From: a virus | DNA length: 64,000 bases | IMG/VR virus record: IMGVR_UViG_3300034356_001231 | Coordinates: 1-64,000 of that record | Strand: one strand, 5' to 3' | The notes under the pieces: model-generated | Databases searched by the model: none | Seen by the model: only the letters and a program-made list of their open reading frames with translations | Told to the model about the DNA's origin: nothing | Translations under genes and position numbers: made by a program | Shown: positions 45,650-54,820 of the stretch, in pieces | Numbering within the stretch: the first letter of the stretch is position 1 | Layout of the letters: every line of letters starts with the position of its first letter

Positions 45650-45980
45650 CCGTGTTATCCTTGCTGCTCTCTACCATAATATACCTGGCTTCAGGATGTA
45701 ATTCCATATAAGCGTCAAGTAATTTCCTTACGCTATATAGTCTTTTTGAAATGTCTCTTATTGTATTATGGACTGCTTGATCGTTGACGCCTTCTTCAAG
45801 ATCGGTTAGAGCAGCATCTAGATTCATATCTACTGAATAATCAACTTGCCATTTGAAAAAACTACCATCCTTATCCATTTCCTCGTTCAATTTACTGGGT
45901 GGAAATAGTATTTCTTTGATCTGTTCTAATCGTTCTTCGGCTGGTGTATTAATTTTCTTTTCAATTTTAAATGGCCACAT
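45630..45980 (-). CDS. Hypothetical helical protein, 116 aa
   Basis: AAGGAA ribosome site. Opens MWPFKIEKKINTPAEERLEQ, then acidic helices and a basic segment (DISKRLYSVRKLLDAYMEL). Downstream of regA in transcription. No family recognised. Confidence 0.6.
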   Translation of the reverse strand: MWPFKIEKKINTPAEERLEQIKEILFPPSKLNEEMDKDGSFFKWQVDYSVDMNLDAALTDLEEGVNDQAVHNTIRDISKRLYSVRKLLDAYMELHPEARYIMVESSKDNTDVEDIQ

Positions 45981-45996
45981 AATATAATTCCTTCAA

Positions 45997-46398
45997 TTAC
46001 TTTTTCTTACGACCCATATTATACTTAGTCTCTAAAGTCCATTCATTTTTTTCTTTATGATTAATAATTTTTATTTGACTCATAGATGCCAATGGTTCAT
46101 TAATTCTATCGGGTTCTACTACTTTCAACAAACCCCATTCTTGGAGTAAGTGAATTATTTTGTTTCGACGACCTTTATCCTCTTCTGAGAAATTAGAAGG
46201 TTTGCCATCAATGATAAACATTTCTTTGAAATGAACAATATAATATTTTCCTTGCTTATGGAAAATATGACAAGATTGATAAATTTTCTTTTCTCTGCGC
46301 GAAGCAACACCTATGCGTGTTAACGTTTCTTTGATCTTAAGAAAATCTTCTTCCTCGGCAATCTTCACCTCAATTAAAGAATCTAAAAATTCATTCAT
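45997..46398 (-). CDS. regA: Translational repressor RegA
   Basis: 133 residues. EDFLKIKETLTRIGVASRREKK, YQSCHIFHKQGKYYIVHFKEMF and LQEWGLLKVVEP match T4 RegA block by block. RegA binds start regions of phage early mRNAs, including that of clamp-loader gene 44, and competes with ribosomes; the gene follows 62 as in T4. ATGA overlap with gene 62. Confidence 0.93.
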   Translation of the reverse strand: MNEFLDSLIEVKIAEEEDFLKIKETLTRIGVASRREKKIYQSCHIFHKQGKYYIVHFKEMFIIDGKPSNFSEEDKGRRNKIIHLLQEWGLLKVVEPDRINEPLASMSQIKIINHKEKNEWTLETKYNMGRKKK

Positions 46399-46889
46399 TT
46401 GACTCCACCTTTATTATTTTTATTCCTTATAATTTCTAATTGTTCCGCCGTAAGAATCTTCAATGCTTCTTTAGTGCGCACAATATTATATTTATAATAA
46501 TTAGAAACTAAGGTTTGGAGTTCTTCTTTCTTCTTTCTGGATTTCTTTTCCTCTTCGGTTTCTTTGATGCCTTTCATCTTTTTCTTACGAATTGAATAAT
46601 AAAGATAATCGTAATGCATCTGATCTGTCACGTTATAATGACAATTCATTTCGTTGGCGTAGAGGATTGTTTCTCGATAATTCGATAAGACGTTATTAGT
46701 TCTCCATTGACTATAATCCATATCAATGTCAACTGGGGTTTTACCAGAGGTAATTGAATTTTCATACCGCCAATCATATCTTTCTTTCTTGGTTTCTATA
46801 GAATGTTTTGCCCAATTGCCAAAGAATCCAACAGCTTCTTTTTCAGGGGTTCTCTCCTCCAATAATACATTAAGAAACTTAGTAGCCAT
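46395..46889 (-). CDS. 62: Clamp loader small subunit (T4 gp62-like)
   Basis: 164 residues, slightly shorter than T4 gp62 (187). FLNVLLEERTPEKE, YFSRYG-like DYLYYSIRKKKM and KYNIVRTKEALKILTAEQLEII support it, and it lies coupled (one-base overlap) to gene 44 in T4 order 44-62-regA. Forms the 4:1 complex with gp44. Confidence 0.88.
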   Translation of the reverse strand: MATKFLNVLLEERTPEKEAVGFFGNWAKHSIETKKERYDWRYENSITSGKTPVDIDMDYSQWRTNNVLSNYRETILYANEMNCHYNVTDQMHYDYLYYSIRKKKMKGIKETEEEKKSRKKKEELQTLVSNYYKYNIVRTKEALKILTAEQLEIIRNKNNKGGVK

Positions 46890-47842
46890 TACACAAACTC
46901 ACAATCAATCATTACCTGAACCAGGAATGCCATGAAATTAATTTCTGCATTGGCAGCAAATGCATTTTGATATTGGTATCTAGCAATAAGTAATACTAGA
47001 ACAGGAGCCGAGTTCTTAGTACAAATGTCAGATGACAATTCATAGAACTGATTGTAAAGATAGTTAACATCAGTGTCTAAATTATTCTTAACCCATTTAC
47101 GGATCTCTGTATAGTTTTGCTGCTTCAGTAGAGCAATAAGATCCTTGATTGAAGCCTCTGTCATATTCGCTAGAATACCAGAATCAATCTTACCCGTTGC
47201 TGAATAACGCTGAAGCTCATTAAGAACACGGCGCCAATCTGGAAAATGTTTATTGATTACTTCAGCAACAACAGCCTTATCGTATTCAATCTTTTCGTTT
47301 TCCAGAATAAAAGTAACACGTTTGAAGAACTGCGTAGCAAGTTTGGCCATGGCCTTTTTGCTAATTTTAAAATCAATTACTGAACATCTTGAATGTAACG
47401 GCTCAATGATGCGGTTTTTGAAATTACAGGTGAGAATGAAGCCGCAATTCCTCGAGAATTCCTCCATAAAATTTCGAAGTGCGGGTTGAGTAGAATTGGC
47501 ATTAAGATAGTCCGCTTCATCAAGGATGACATATTTCCTTCCACCCGAAAGTGACACTGATGAGGCAAAGTTGAGAATTTCATTTCTAAGCGTGTCGATA
47601 TTTCCATTCATAGATCCATTAATGACGATATAATCACAACCAAGTTGTTCAAGCATAGCACGTGCTACGGTCGTCTTTCCGACACCTGCTGTTCCTGCTA
47701 GAATTAGATTAGGGATATTCTTTTGTTCAACAAACTGTTGAAATGTTTGTTTAAGATCGCAAGGAAGAATAGTTTCTTCAATAGTTTTTGGGCGATACTT
47801 TTCAGTCCAGATAAAGTGTTCATCCATGTCAAAACTCTCCAT
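46889..47842 (-). CDS. 44: Clamp loader ATPase subunit (T4 gp44-like)
   Basis: 317 residues (T4: 319). AAA+ motifs: WTEKYRPKTIEE, LAGTAGVGKTTVA (Walker A), VILDEADYLN (Walker B), HSRCSVIDF (SRC, arginine finger) and sensor 2 region DWRRVLNEL. Loads gp45 on DNA for replication and late transcription. Confidence 0.95.
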   Translation of the reverse strand: MESFDMDEHFIWTEKYRPKTIEETILPCDLKQTFQQFVEQKNIPNLILAGTAGVGKTTVARAMLEQLGCDYIVINGSMNGNIDTLRNEILNFASSVSLSGGRKYVILDEADYLNANSTQPALRNFMEEFSRNCGFILTCNFKNRIIEPLHSRCSVIDFKISKKAMAKLATQFFKRVTFILENEKIEYDKAVVAEVINKHFPDWRRVLNELQRYSATGKIDSGILANMTEASIKDLIALLKQQNYTEIRKWVKNNLDTDVNYLYNQFYELSSDICTKNSAPVLVLLIARYQYQNAFAANAEINFMAFLVQVMIDCEFV

Positions 47843-47844
47843 TA

Positions 47845-47912
47845 TATAAATAAGCGTAGGTCACGGGACGCCAATCCCTACCTACTCTAACGCTAAACAG
47901 GAGCGCCAGCAT
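47845..47912 (+). promoter_or_regulatory. Late promoter plus structured mRNA leader of GIY-YIG gene
   Basis: TATAAATA at 47845-47852. Leader: outer stem GTAGGT/ACCTAC (47856-47861 with 47880-47885), inner stem GGGA/TCCC (47865-47868 with 47875-47878), loop CGCCAA, linker TCTAA, hairpin CGCT/AGCG (47891-47894 with 47902-47905) overlapping AGGAG, then 7 bases to ATG 47913. Same architecture and spacing as the leader at 21960-22016, with covarying stem bases. Confidence 0.72.
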
Positions 47913-48431
47913 ATGATTATATATAAAATCACCAACCTTATCAATGGTAAATTTTACGTAGGTAAGTCCACAAAAACTACCGAAGAAAGATTTAAGCGTC
48001 ATTATTACAATCACAAATCTGGTAACACCTATCTCTATAAGTCGATGAGAAAACATGGCTTCGATAATTTTGTTATTGAAACAATAGAAGAAACCACATA
48101 TATCGACGAAAGAGAAAAGTTCTGGATTTCAGAACTGGCGCCACATTACAATATGACAAAAGGAGGAGATGGCGGTGATACTTCTAGCTCTCCAAATTTT
48201 ATCGAAGGCATAAAGAAAAGACCGCCACCACCTCCCACTTATGGTATGCTCGGAAAGAAACAATCTGATAAGTTTTTTGAAGCTATCAGAAAATCCAATA
48301 GTCGCCCAGTTATGTGCGAAGGAAAAAGATATGCTTCTATCAACGAAGCTCAAGAAGCATATCCTGGTATTTCTATTCGCAAAAGATTAGACAATCCAAA
48401 GTATTCCGAGTTTTATAGATTAGAAAGTTGA
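47913..48431 (+). CDS. GIY-YIG homing endonuclease
   Basis: 172 residues. MIIYKITNLINGKFYVGKST is the GIY-YIG motif; ERFKRHYYNHKSG has the catalytic Arg; EREKFWISEL the Glu; YNMTKGGDGG the Asn motif. C-terminal Pro-rich linker then a NUMOD1-like DNA-binding segment (RPVMCEGKRYASINEAQEA). It sits in opposite orientation between genes 44 and 45 and overlaps the end of 45 by 12 bases. Expression is late only, through its own promoter and leader. Confidence 0.9.
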   Translation: MIIYKITNLINGKFYVGKSTKTTEERFKRHYYNHKSGNTYLYKSMRKHGFDNFVIETIEETTYIDEREKFWISELAPHYNMTKGGDGGDTSSSPNFIEGIKKRPPPPPTYGMLGKKQSDKFFEAIRKSNSRPVMCEGKRYASINEAQEAYPGISIRKRLDNPKYSEFYRLES

Positions 48432-49073
48432 GCTTGATTCAACTGCAATATAATATTCTACATCATCACGCACAAAATGCGAAATGCCCTTTGATGAGAT
48501 ATTAACATCATAATCGCCAGGAATAATCTTAATATTCTCAGCCTTAAAAATTGCCTTGAACGCCTTATCAGTCTCGCCAATCTGGATAGAATAAACGTCG
48601 CCAGAAGGATTCTTAGAATCAGCAGCCTGAAGATATAGATTCTTACCGTCGCCCATGACAACAATCTCCGGTAGAGCAAGAATGCCAGAAGCCTTCTCAA
48701 CATCCCGTAGATTATCATTAGTTAAACGGAAAGTAACGTCAACCGAAGGGAGATTGATTTCTCTGTCCGGAGCCTTTGTTACCGTGGTTTCGTCAGCATA
48801 AACATAATGAGTCTTACGATTGTTGTCAGAAATATCAACAGACTTATCTCCAAACTTAAAATCTGGATCAGTAAAAGTGCTAACGATCGAGATGAAACGA
48901 TCGAGATTATAGATTGCAAATCGCTTATCAAAATCTGTCTTTACCTTTGCCTTTGCCATGATTGTCTTGGTTGGCGAAATAGTCTTAAGAACATTACCTT
49001 CCTGGATAACAATGGAAGGATTAATCTTAGCAAAATTCTTAAGAACATTAACTGTATCTGTATCAATCTTCAT
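48420..49073 (-). CDS. 45: Sliding clamp (T4 gp45-like)
   Basis: 217 residues (T4: 228). Trimeric DNA polymerase clamp, also the late-transcription coactivator. Opening LKNFAKINPSIVIQEGN, central PDFKFGDKSVDIS and GDGKNLYLQAAD strands fit gp45. A GIY-YIG gene is inserted between this and gene 44 on the other strand. Confidence 0.93.
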   Translation of the reverse strand: MKIDTDTVNVLKNFAKINPSIVIQEGNVLKTISPTKTIMAKAKVKTDFDKRFAIYNLDRFISIVSTFTDPDFKFGDKSVDISDNNRKTHYVYADETTVTKAPDREINLPSVDVTFRLTNDNLRDVEKASGILALPEIVVMGDGKNLYLQAADSKNPSGDVYSIQIGETDKAFKAIFKAENIKIIPGDYDVNISSKGISHFVRDDVEYYIAVESSSTF

Positions 49074-49089
49074 AATGTATTTTCTCCTA

Positions 49090-49962
49090 TCACTTGTTCT
49101 TTGATTTCATCATTTTCTTTGACTTCAATGCTCCAGGATCAGCAGTAGCTGAAGCACCAATCGAAGCAAGGTCAGCAAGCGAACCACCAAATATGTAAGT
49201 TCCAACATGCTGCATCTTCATCCATGGACAGAACCATGTCTTAAGATCAATTGCCTGCGCCTTTTGACAGAACCAATAATCTTCTGAAAGATAACGCTTA
49301 GATACCGGATCAATTTCTGCCTGGAAGAACTGAAGAATCTCACGGCTACCATCAAAATGCTCAGTGCGAACATGATCAGGCTTGTAAGAATACTGATCCT
49401 TATATGCGTCATAGAACTTAGTCATGGCCTTCTTAGAAACCATCATGAATCCAGTTCCGATCTCGAGAACTTCAACTGGCTCTGCGATTGGAATAGAAGT
49501 CTGATGACCCTTGGGATTGAAAACATAATCACCAACGAAACGCTCTAGAACGTTTGGATCATCATCAGCAACACCCTTATCTACAGCGTGCTTAATCTTT
49601 TCCCAAGAGATACACTTCTTAGGATATGGGCCACCAATAATGTCATACTTATCTTCTTCAAGAGCCTGCAGAGACATTAGAGCAATAACATCCTGTGGAT
49701 TGAATCCGATGTCAGAATCAATAAACATTAGATGCTGTGATTCAGAACGCATAAACTCATCACAACAATAGTTACGAGCTCGAGTAATTAGCGATTCATT
49801 GAACAAATAATAAAACTGAAGAGGAATACCATACTGCGTACATAGAGCAGAAAGATCTGCACACGAACGAGCAAACATACCAGCGCACTGTCCGCCATAC
49901 ATTGGTGTGGCGACAAATAACTTGCGCTCTCTTAGTTTTTCAATTGGGATCTTAATTTCCAT
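49090..49962 (-). CDS. GT-A type glycosyltransferase
   Basis: 290 residues. LFVATPMYGGQCAGMF opening, LMFIDSDIGFNPQD (DxD metal/nucleotide-sugar site) near residue 82, GGPYPKKCISWEKI and EIGTGFMMV later: a phage family of Anp1-like glycosyltransferases common in T4-like phages. Located between gene 45 and the putative DNA-hypermodification genes, so glycosylation of modified bases is a candidate role; a protein or LPS acceptor cannot be excluded. Confidence 0.82.
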   Translation of the reverse strand: MEIKIPIEKLRERKLFVATPMYGGQCAGMFARSCADLSALCTQYGIPLQFYYLFNESLITRARNYCCDEFMRSESQHLMFIDSDIGFNPQDVIALMSLQALEEDKYDIIGGPYPKKCISWEKIKHAVDKGVADDDPNVLERFVGDYVFNPKGHQTSIPIAEPVEVLEIGTGFMMVSKKAMTKFYDAYKDQYSYKPDHVRTEHFDGSREILQFFQAEIDPVSKRYLSEDYWFCQKAQAIDLKTWFCPWMKMQHVGTYIFGGSLADLASIGASATADPGALKSKKMMKSKNK

Positions 49963-49974
49963 AATATACCTTTC

Positions 49975-50163
49975 TTATGCTGTAATAGTATTATGATATT
50001 TACAAGTGTTACAATGAACTTTTTTTCTAGGAGGGTTTGATAGTAAGACGATGCCAGGTTCAGACAAAACTAATTCATCACCACAAGCTGGACACTGAAT
50101 GCCAGTGCCATGCCTTTCTCTCAATAATCTTTTCTCTTCTTCGTATTCCTCAATAGTCTTCAT
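49975..50163 (-). CDS. Zinc-ribbon small protein, 62 aa
   Basis: CPACGDE and CNTCKYH (two CxxC) form a zinc ribbon after a charged helix. ATGA overlap with the upstream gene. Function unknown. Confidence 0.68.
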   Translation of the reverse strand: MKTIEEYEEEKRLLRERHGTGIQCPACGDELVLSEPGIVLLSNPPRKKVHCNTCKYHNTITA

Positions 50164-50507
50164 TTCCTATCCTTATAATGATCTGCATAAAGCATCATTA
50201 TAACATAATGAAGAACTTTTAGCAAGTCATCTTTATTGCTGCCATGCTTTTTACCATAGCGCCAAAGATATTTGATAGCAGTGTTTCGGAAGGTAGGCAT
50301 AGAATCACCAAGAGCAAGCCACACATCGAAACATTCTATATTCTCTTCTTCAGTCATATAATGCTGCCCATATGTCTTATCTATATAGGCGTGGAAATCA
50401 GCAATAATCTGATCTTCCATATATTTGTATTTAGGCGCAACCTTTCCAGCAACATCCAATTTATAACTAACACCTGATGGTATTTCACTATATAACCTGC
50501 TCATCAT
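50160..50507 (-). CDS. DUF3310-like protein, 115 aa
   Basis: FRNTAIKYLWRYGKKHGSNKDDLLKVLHYVIMML is the DUF3310 (SaV-like, nucleotide-kinase-linked) helical motif. In phages this domain accompanies nucleotide metabolism or modification genes. Start ATG 50507 or 50504 overlaps the upstream stop. Confidence 0.75.
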   Translation of the reverse strand: MMSRLYSEIPSGVSYKLDVAGKVAPKYKYMEDQIIADFHAYIDKTYGQHYMTEEENIECFDVWLALGDSMPTFRNTAIKYLWRYGKKHGSNKDDLLKVLHYVIMMLYADHYKDRK

Positions 50508-51040
50508 GCCTCCAAATATTTCATAATGTAATCCACAATAATCTTCTGATCTTCTTTGTTATTGTTTTTAAATTTAACAGTGTTAAACATAAGAGTCATA
50601 TTCGTTAGAATATTTGCAATCTTAGTTTCTCTTCCCTGTAACCAAGTTTCGTTTTGGTTACTTCCACGCTCCTTATAACGTTCTTGCCGAACAGCTTTAT
50701 CGGTTTCTAGATAAATTATATCAGTGTTATAATTGTTCACACAATGTTCTAAGAACGTTGATGTGAAAAGACGGTCGCCCTCAAAAAGAACAACCGAATC
50801 TTTATGCAAACTTGCTAAGAATTTAACTGCTTCTGGCTGAACTGCCATAGACATACGATCTGTTCCAGAGAAAGTTTCACCTTCGTCATACTTACCCAAA
50901 ATATAATTACAATCATATTGAAGATACGGAACAAGTTTTACTTCATCATAAACTTTTATCCAATTAAATTTCGAAATAATTTCTTTCATTAAAGTAGATT
51001 TGCCAGCACCTGGCTCGCCACCAATCGCAAATACAAGCAT
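50504..51040 (-). CDS. P-loop kinase, candidate 5-hydroxymethyl-pyrimidine DNA kinase
   Basis: 178 residues. Walker A GGEPGAGKST (residues 7-16); LGKYDEGETFSGTDRMSM and VVLFEGDRLF are hallmark stretches of a phage kinase family which I associate with 5-hmdU DNA kinases of hypermodified phages (from memory). It would phosphorylate hydroxymethyl bases in DNA to activate them for substitution. Coupled to the ADDT-like gene by TAATG. Confidence 0.75.
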   Translation of the reverse strand: MLVFAIGGEPGAGKSTLMKEIISKFNWIKVYDEVKLVPYLQYDCNYILGKYDEGETFSGTDRMSMAVQPEAVKFLASLHKDSVVLFEGDRLFTSTFLEHCVNNYNTDIIYLETDKAVRQERYKERGSNQNETWLQGRETKIANILTNMTLMFNTVKFKNNNKEDQKIIVDYIMKYLEA

Positions 51041-52038
51041 TATGTAAACCTTTCAAGTCCGACCTTTTCAGGCTCAACAAACAAACCTGTGCAGTCTAGA
51101 ATACCATTCTCACTATACAAAGCCATTTTACTATTGTTTATGTGATTAGTCAATAGTTTATTATTTAGAGTTTCATTACGAGCGTCCCACATTGGTTGCC
51201 AATCAATACCATCCCATCCATCTTTTTCACACTGAGTAATTTCTTCAGCCTGACGATCTAGATAATAACCAAGATATCGACCATGTTTTACTCTGAATAA
51301 CTTTTTAAAAGAACAGAGACATGTTTCCATATCAAAATAATCAGTGTCAGGAAAGTCTTTCTTAACTTCTTCTAGAATTAGATACGCCTGTGCTTCCAGA
51401 TAAGCAAGTTGACTGACATCTAATTTTTTATCAATCCATTCAGGCTTACCAAGAGCGAAGCATAAACCATTGCGGTGAGATCTTGAGCCAGAATAATCTT
51501 CAAGCATTAGACTGCTCGGTTCAATTGGTAAACCGCAACATTGCTTTAATGTTTGCATGTAGAACCAAGTTGAATATCTACCAAACTTATGAAAGTTTCC
51601 CTTGACCTCGTCCCATAGTAAACTGAAACTTAATTTAGGGCTACCCGGAGCAAGGAAATCTTTAAACGCTTCTGCTTGCGATCTATCACCAACCCAGTTT
51701 TTATAAGATTCAAACTGAGCAGGTAGATGGCCTTTGTTCCATTTAGTATCTGTTTGATACCGTAGACGTTTATAATTCTTACTGTTCCAATCTTTCAAAC
51801 GATCAAGACCAACAAGTTCCATATCAGGAAACTCGTTCCAGATAACCCACGTTGTCGGAAAATGATACGTTGTACCGTAGATCCAAGCAATCCAGAGTTT
51901 CTGTTCTCTGTTATGTTCGAACCTACGGAACAAGTAATTGGTCATAAAGATAGCGGGGTCGCAATCCTTAATGGAAAGCGACCACCGATACCAGTTTATA
52001 AAATCTTGCTTACGCTGCTTTACGATTTGCTGGTTCAC
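51040..52038 (-). CDS. ADDT-like (amino acid:DNA transferase) protein
   Basis: 332 residues, GTG start 52038 with AAGG upstream. KDCDPAIFMTNYLFRRFEHN, EQKLWIAWIYGTTYHFPTTWV and LRYQTDTKWNKGHLP are the stretches that resemble the ADDT family predicted by Iyer, Aravind and colleagues to transfer amino acids to hydroxymethyl pyrimidines in phage DNA. Assignment is by recall of the family, supported by the kinase next to it and the amidoligase set upstream. Overlaps the ParB-like gene by 29 bases. Confidence 0.68.
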   Translation of the reverse strand: MNQQIVKQRKQDFINWYRWSLSIKDCDPAIFMTNYLFRRFEHNREQKLWIAWIYGTTYHFPTTWVIWNEFPDMELVGLDRLKDWNSKNYKRLRYQTDTKWNKGHLPAQFESYKNWVGDRSQAEAFKDFLAPGSPKLSFSLLWDEVKGNFHKFGRYSTWFYMQTLKQCCGLPIEPSSLMLEDYSGSRSHRNGLCFALGKPEWIDKKLDVSQLAYLEAQAYLILEEVKKDFPDTDYFDMETCLCSFKKLFRVKHGRYLGYYLDRQAEEITQCEKDGWDGIDWQPMWDARNETLNNKLLTNHINNSKMALYSENGILDCTGLFVEPEKVGLERFT

Positions 52039-53350
52039 TTATTACCTTATTTGTCCTGGTGTCCCAGAAGCAAGGAAGAAATTCCAACTCGATCCATTCA
52101 AGTTTAGCAATGGCCAAACATTCACGGACTTCTTGCTCAAGAACATCTCTCTCAAGATATTCTTCAACATTCTTAAAGTGAATGAATATTTTGCCTTTCG
52201 GATTATTTCTTGCCGAGGGACGATTCTTTGTCTTTTGGCGCAAACTATTTACCACACCACCAATACCCGAGTGAATGACAGTGCTTATAGACTGACTGAT
52301 ACAACCAGCATAAGGATTTTCTGCAAGGTAAGAATTTACCTTCTTCTTCAGATCCTTATCTACCCAGTTATAGAAATTATACTTGCTGTTAATTTCGTTA
52401 GTGAAATAACGATCTTTAGCAGCGCTGATCAAACTCTTTAGAGACTTCTCAGAGAATTCTCCAAGATAAAGATCAAATACAATTTCTTCCATTTCATCTG
52501 AATCAAAAGGAATTCCATCGACATAAAGAGCTTCAATCTTGCGCTTCACATCTTCCTTAGAATTACCTTCCTTGACAACTGGCTCGTGATTCATAAGAAC
52601 CCCGAAATGATCCATAATAGAAGGATCATCAAGGAATTCGTCAGAATTAATATAAATTACGGGCACAGTTGCCCATTTAGCTTCAATTGCTGCACTGAGC
52701 GTATGATTACCATCAAGAATCTTTTTCTTGCCGTCACGGAAAACAACAACCACAATAGGATTGATATGCTGATTGGCACGCTCTGGATCGTTCATACGAT
52801 CTACAAGTTTATTTACATGATGATTATGACGTAGCTTAAAACGAATTTGAATTCGTTCGAAATTCGCCAACTCTCCAACGTAAACATTATGGACTTCATA
52901 ATGTTTCTTGATTTTGTTTTCTTTTACCTTATTTGCAATCGATCGAGCAAGACGAATATGCTCCTTATACGTAGATCTAGCTTTTTCGATAATGAAATCT
53001 GTAGAAATACATCGGCTAACGATCTCTCGCATTTTATCTGTGACGTGCGAAAGACTACATCCAGCACCACCACCATTTGTCTTATTATACATATCTGGGT
53101 TATTACGAGCATCTAATACATCAAGCATATAATGCTCGAGCGAGATACACTGTTCTAATGTGCCTTCAAAAAATTCTACTCGACGAAGAAACCCTTTGTT
53201 CCAGGCATCATTAAACGCTGGATCAGTAGAGCTCGAAGTGTAATAGTCTGAAACATTCTTATCAGAAAGTTTATGATAACCTACATAGACAATCTTAGTA
53301 GTTTCACGATTATACCAAAGATAACAAATAGCCTGTTTTGCAGTTTTCAT
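52010..53350 (-). CDS. GIY-YIG-like plus ParB-like domain protein
   Basis: 446 residues, AGGAG site. Residues 8-95 resemble GIY-YIG (CYLWYNRETTKIVYVGYHK, SLEHYMLDVL, YNKTNGGGAG). Residues 160-245 are a ParB/Srx fold: NPIVVVVFRDGKKKILDGNHTLSAAIEA with the DGNH catalytic/nucleotide loop. C-terminal part helical, unassigned. ParB-like proteins recur in phage base-hypermodification clusters (predicted). Has its own promoter (53413-53441). Confidence 0.75.
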   Translation of the reverse strand: MKTAKQAICYLWYNRETTKIVYVGYHKLSDKNVSDYYTSSSTDPAFNDAWNKGFLRRVEFFEGTLEQCISLEHYMLDVLDARNNPDMYNKTNGGGAGCSLSHVTDKMREIVSRCISTDFIIEKARSTYKEHIRLARSIANKVKENKIKKHYEVHNVYVGELANFERIQIRFKLRHNHHVNKLVDRMNDPERANQHINPIVVVVFRDGKKKILDGNHTLSAAIEAKWATVPVIYINSDEFLDDPSIMDHFGVLMNHEPVVKEGNSKEDVKRKIEALYVDGIPFDSDEMEEIVFDLYLGEFSEKSLKSLISAAKDRYFTNEINSKYNFYNWVDKDLKKKVNSYLAENPYAGCISQSISTVIHSGIGGVVNSLRQKTKNRPSARNNPKGKIFIHFKNVEEYLERDVLEQEVRECLAIAKLEWIELEFLPCFWDTRTNKVISEPANRKAA

Positions 53351-53412
53351 AGGTCACTCCTTTTTGGACCGTTTCAAAATATTGGGCTTCCTTTACATCA
53401 CCCAATAAACAT

Positions 53413-53441
53413 ATACTACCACTATTCTGCGAAAATGTCAA
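53413..53441 (-). promoter_or_regulatory. Host sigma70-type promoter
   Basis: Minus strand TTGACA, 17-base spacer, TAGTAT at the end of the GNAT gene. The leader (53351-53410) can fold TATTGGG/CCCAATA before the AGGAG site of the ParB-like gene. Confidence 0.7.
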
Positions 53442-53994
53442 GTCCTTTATATTCGACGAAGAGCTCTACGCAGCCTCCCTTTCCTTTTTTCGTTGCAGCC
53501 TTATAGATTATATCGTCGAGAGAGTAATCAATCTTCTCGAATTCCGAAGAATTAATCTTAAACATAGCCAATAGACATCCACTTTTCTGTTTACCTACGA
53601 ATTGTATGCCTAGTTTTTTGTAGAACGGTATAGCTGGAATTTCCGAAGAAACTCTGAAATAATGTGCGCTCGAATAGAAAGCGTAATACAAAGAATGATT
53701 GCATAGCTTTCTAGCAACTCCTTTGTTCCTATGCGCATAAAAAGTATGAAGCAATTGAAGGTTAGCCGTATAAGGTTTACGTTTCGAAATAGTTGTGAGA
53801 ATGGCTCCGGCAAGGTCATCGCCTTCCCAGAGCCCAACAACTTCATTCCATTTGTCTAGCATGTCGCATTTAGCAACAAATGTTTTGGCAAACTTATCTT
53901 CTTTACGATCGCTAATGTTTGCTATAAATTGTTCTTTTGTAACTGTTTTAAACTGCAATGAACTCTCGGGATTTCTTTCCTCGCTCTTTTCCAT
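53422..53994 (-). CDS. GNAT acetyltransferase
   Basis: 190 residues from ATG 53994 (GGGAGAA site). LLHTFYAHRNKGVARKLCNHSL has the acetyl-CoA loop (R-x-x-G-x-A) and FRVSSEIPAIPFYKKLGIQFVG the C-terminal strand. In phage amidoligase clusters GNAT enzymes are predicted to modify the amino-containing product. The gene overlaps the amidoligase end by 47 bases. Confidence 0.82.
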   Translation of the reverse strand: MEKSEERNPESSLQFKTVTKEQFIANISDRKEDKFAKTFVAKCDMLDKWNEVVGLWEGDDLAGAILTTISKRKPYTANLQLLHTFYAHRNKGVARKLCNHSLYYAFYSSAHYFRVSSEIPAIPFYKKLGIQFVGKQKSGCLLAMFKINSSEFEKIDYSLDDIIYKAATKKGKGGCVELFVEYKGLDIFAE

Positions 53995-54820
53995 ATTTTG
54001 TTTTCTCCCATGACGTATAAATCTCGTGATCATATTTTAGTTCTGGAAATTTATAATCGCCTTCAAGAAGAATTTGTAGAACATCTGGGCCATTATTGAG
54101 CGCAGCGTCTATAAACGCTTCAACAAATCTAAATGAATCTTCTAACTCTCTACGGTCAAAAGAATTACGGAAACAACGGAACTCAATAGTTCCTGTGTGT
54201 TTCATACAATATGTATTAATTGCATAACGGAAAGGACGACCCATAGAAACGCCATCTTTACCTGCGCAATGTAACTTAATAAAGTGTTCAAAGTCGGTTG
54301 TAAGATTAATAATGTTGTTGCACATATAATCAGGCATCAACCTACCACAATCTAACTTCAAATAAGTCTTTGCTGTTTTTGTAGAAGCCATATCTGGGTG
54401 CAATCTAAATGCATGGATACGATCAACTACTACATGTTGATTTTCTTTGATGTATGCAACCAACCGTTTGAGCGCATCAACATCTTCTTTTAGACCTGGA
54501 ACATATACATGAACATGATTATGAGAAATACAATTACTAGTAGGATTGTTACCGTGCGATTTATAAAAATCAAGAATCTCAAAAATTCTGTCAACCTGTT
54601 CCTTCCAAGTTTTCGTTGGTCTTACATTAATTTCGCCGCCAAATGGTGGTTCAATACCAAGAGGATCACAAGCGATACCACGATAAGGTGGATTGAGATT
54701 CACTACGTCAGTTTCTGAAAATTCCCATTTACCTAAATGTTCTGGAAGTGGGAGACGACGATCAACATCCCCCACTTCCATTTCAAACCCCCATGTGAAG
54801 TCTTTTTTGTTATATGTCAT
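53948..54820 (-). CDS. Amidoligase
   Basis: 290 residues. FTWGFEMEVGD, GEINVRPTKTWKEQ, SHNHVHVYVPG and IEFRCFRNSFDRRELEDSF match the Amidoligase_2 family: glutamine-synthetase-fold ATP-dependent enzymes that join a carboxyl to an amine (COOH-NH2 ligases). The acidic E-x-E and H-x-H residues are the expected metal ligands. Coupled to the GAT-II gene upstream (ATGA overlap). Confidence 0.87.
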   Translation of the reverse strand: MTYNKKDFTWGFEMEVGDVDRRLPLPEHLGKWEFSETDVVNLNPPYRGIACDPLGIEPPFGGEINVRPTKTWKEQVDRIFEILDFYKSHGNNPTSNCISHNHVHVYVPGLKEDVDALKRLVAYIKENQHVVVDRIHAFRLHPDMASTKTAKTYLKLDCGRLMPDYMCNNIINLTTDFEHFIKLHCAGKDGVSMGRPFRYAINTYCMKHTGTIEFRCFRNSFDRRELEDSFRFVEAFIDAALNNGPDVLQILLEGDYKFPELKYDHEIYTSWEKTKYGKERGKKSREFIAV

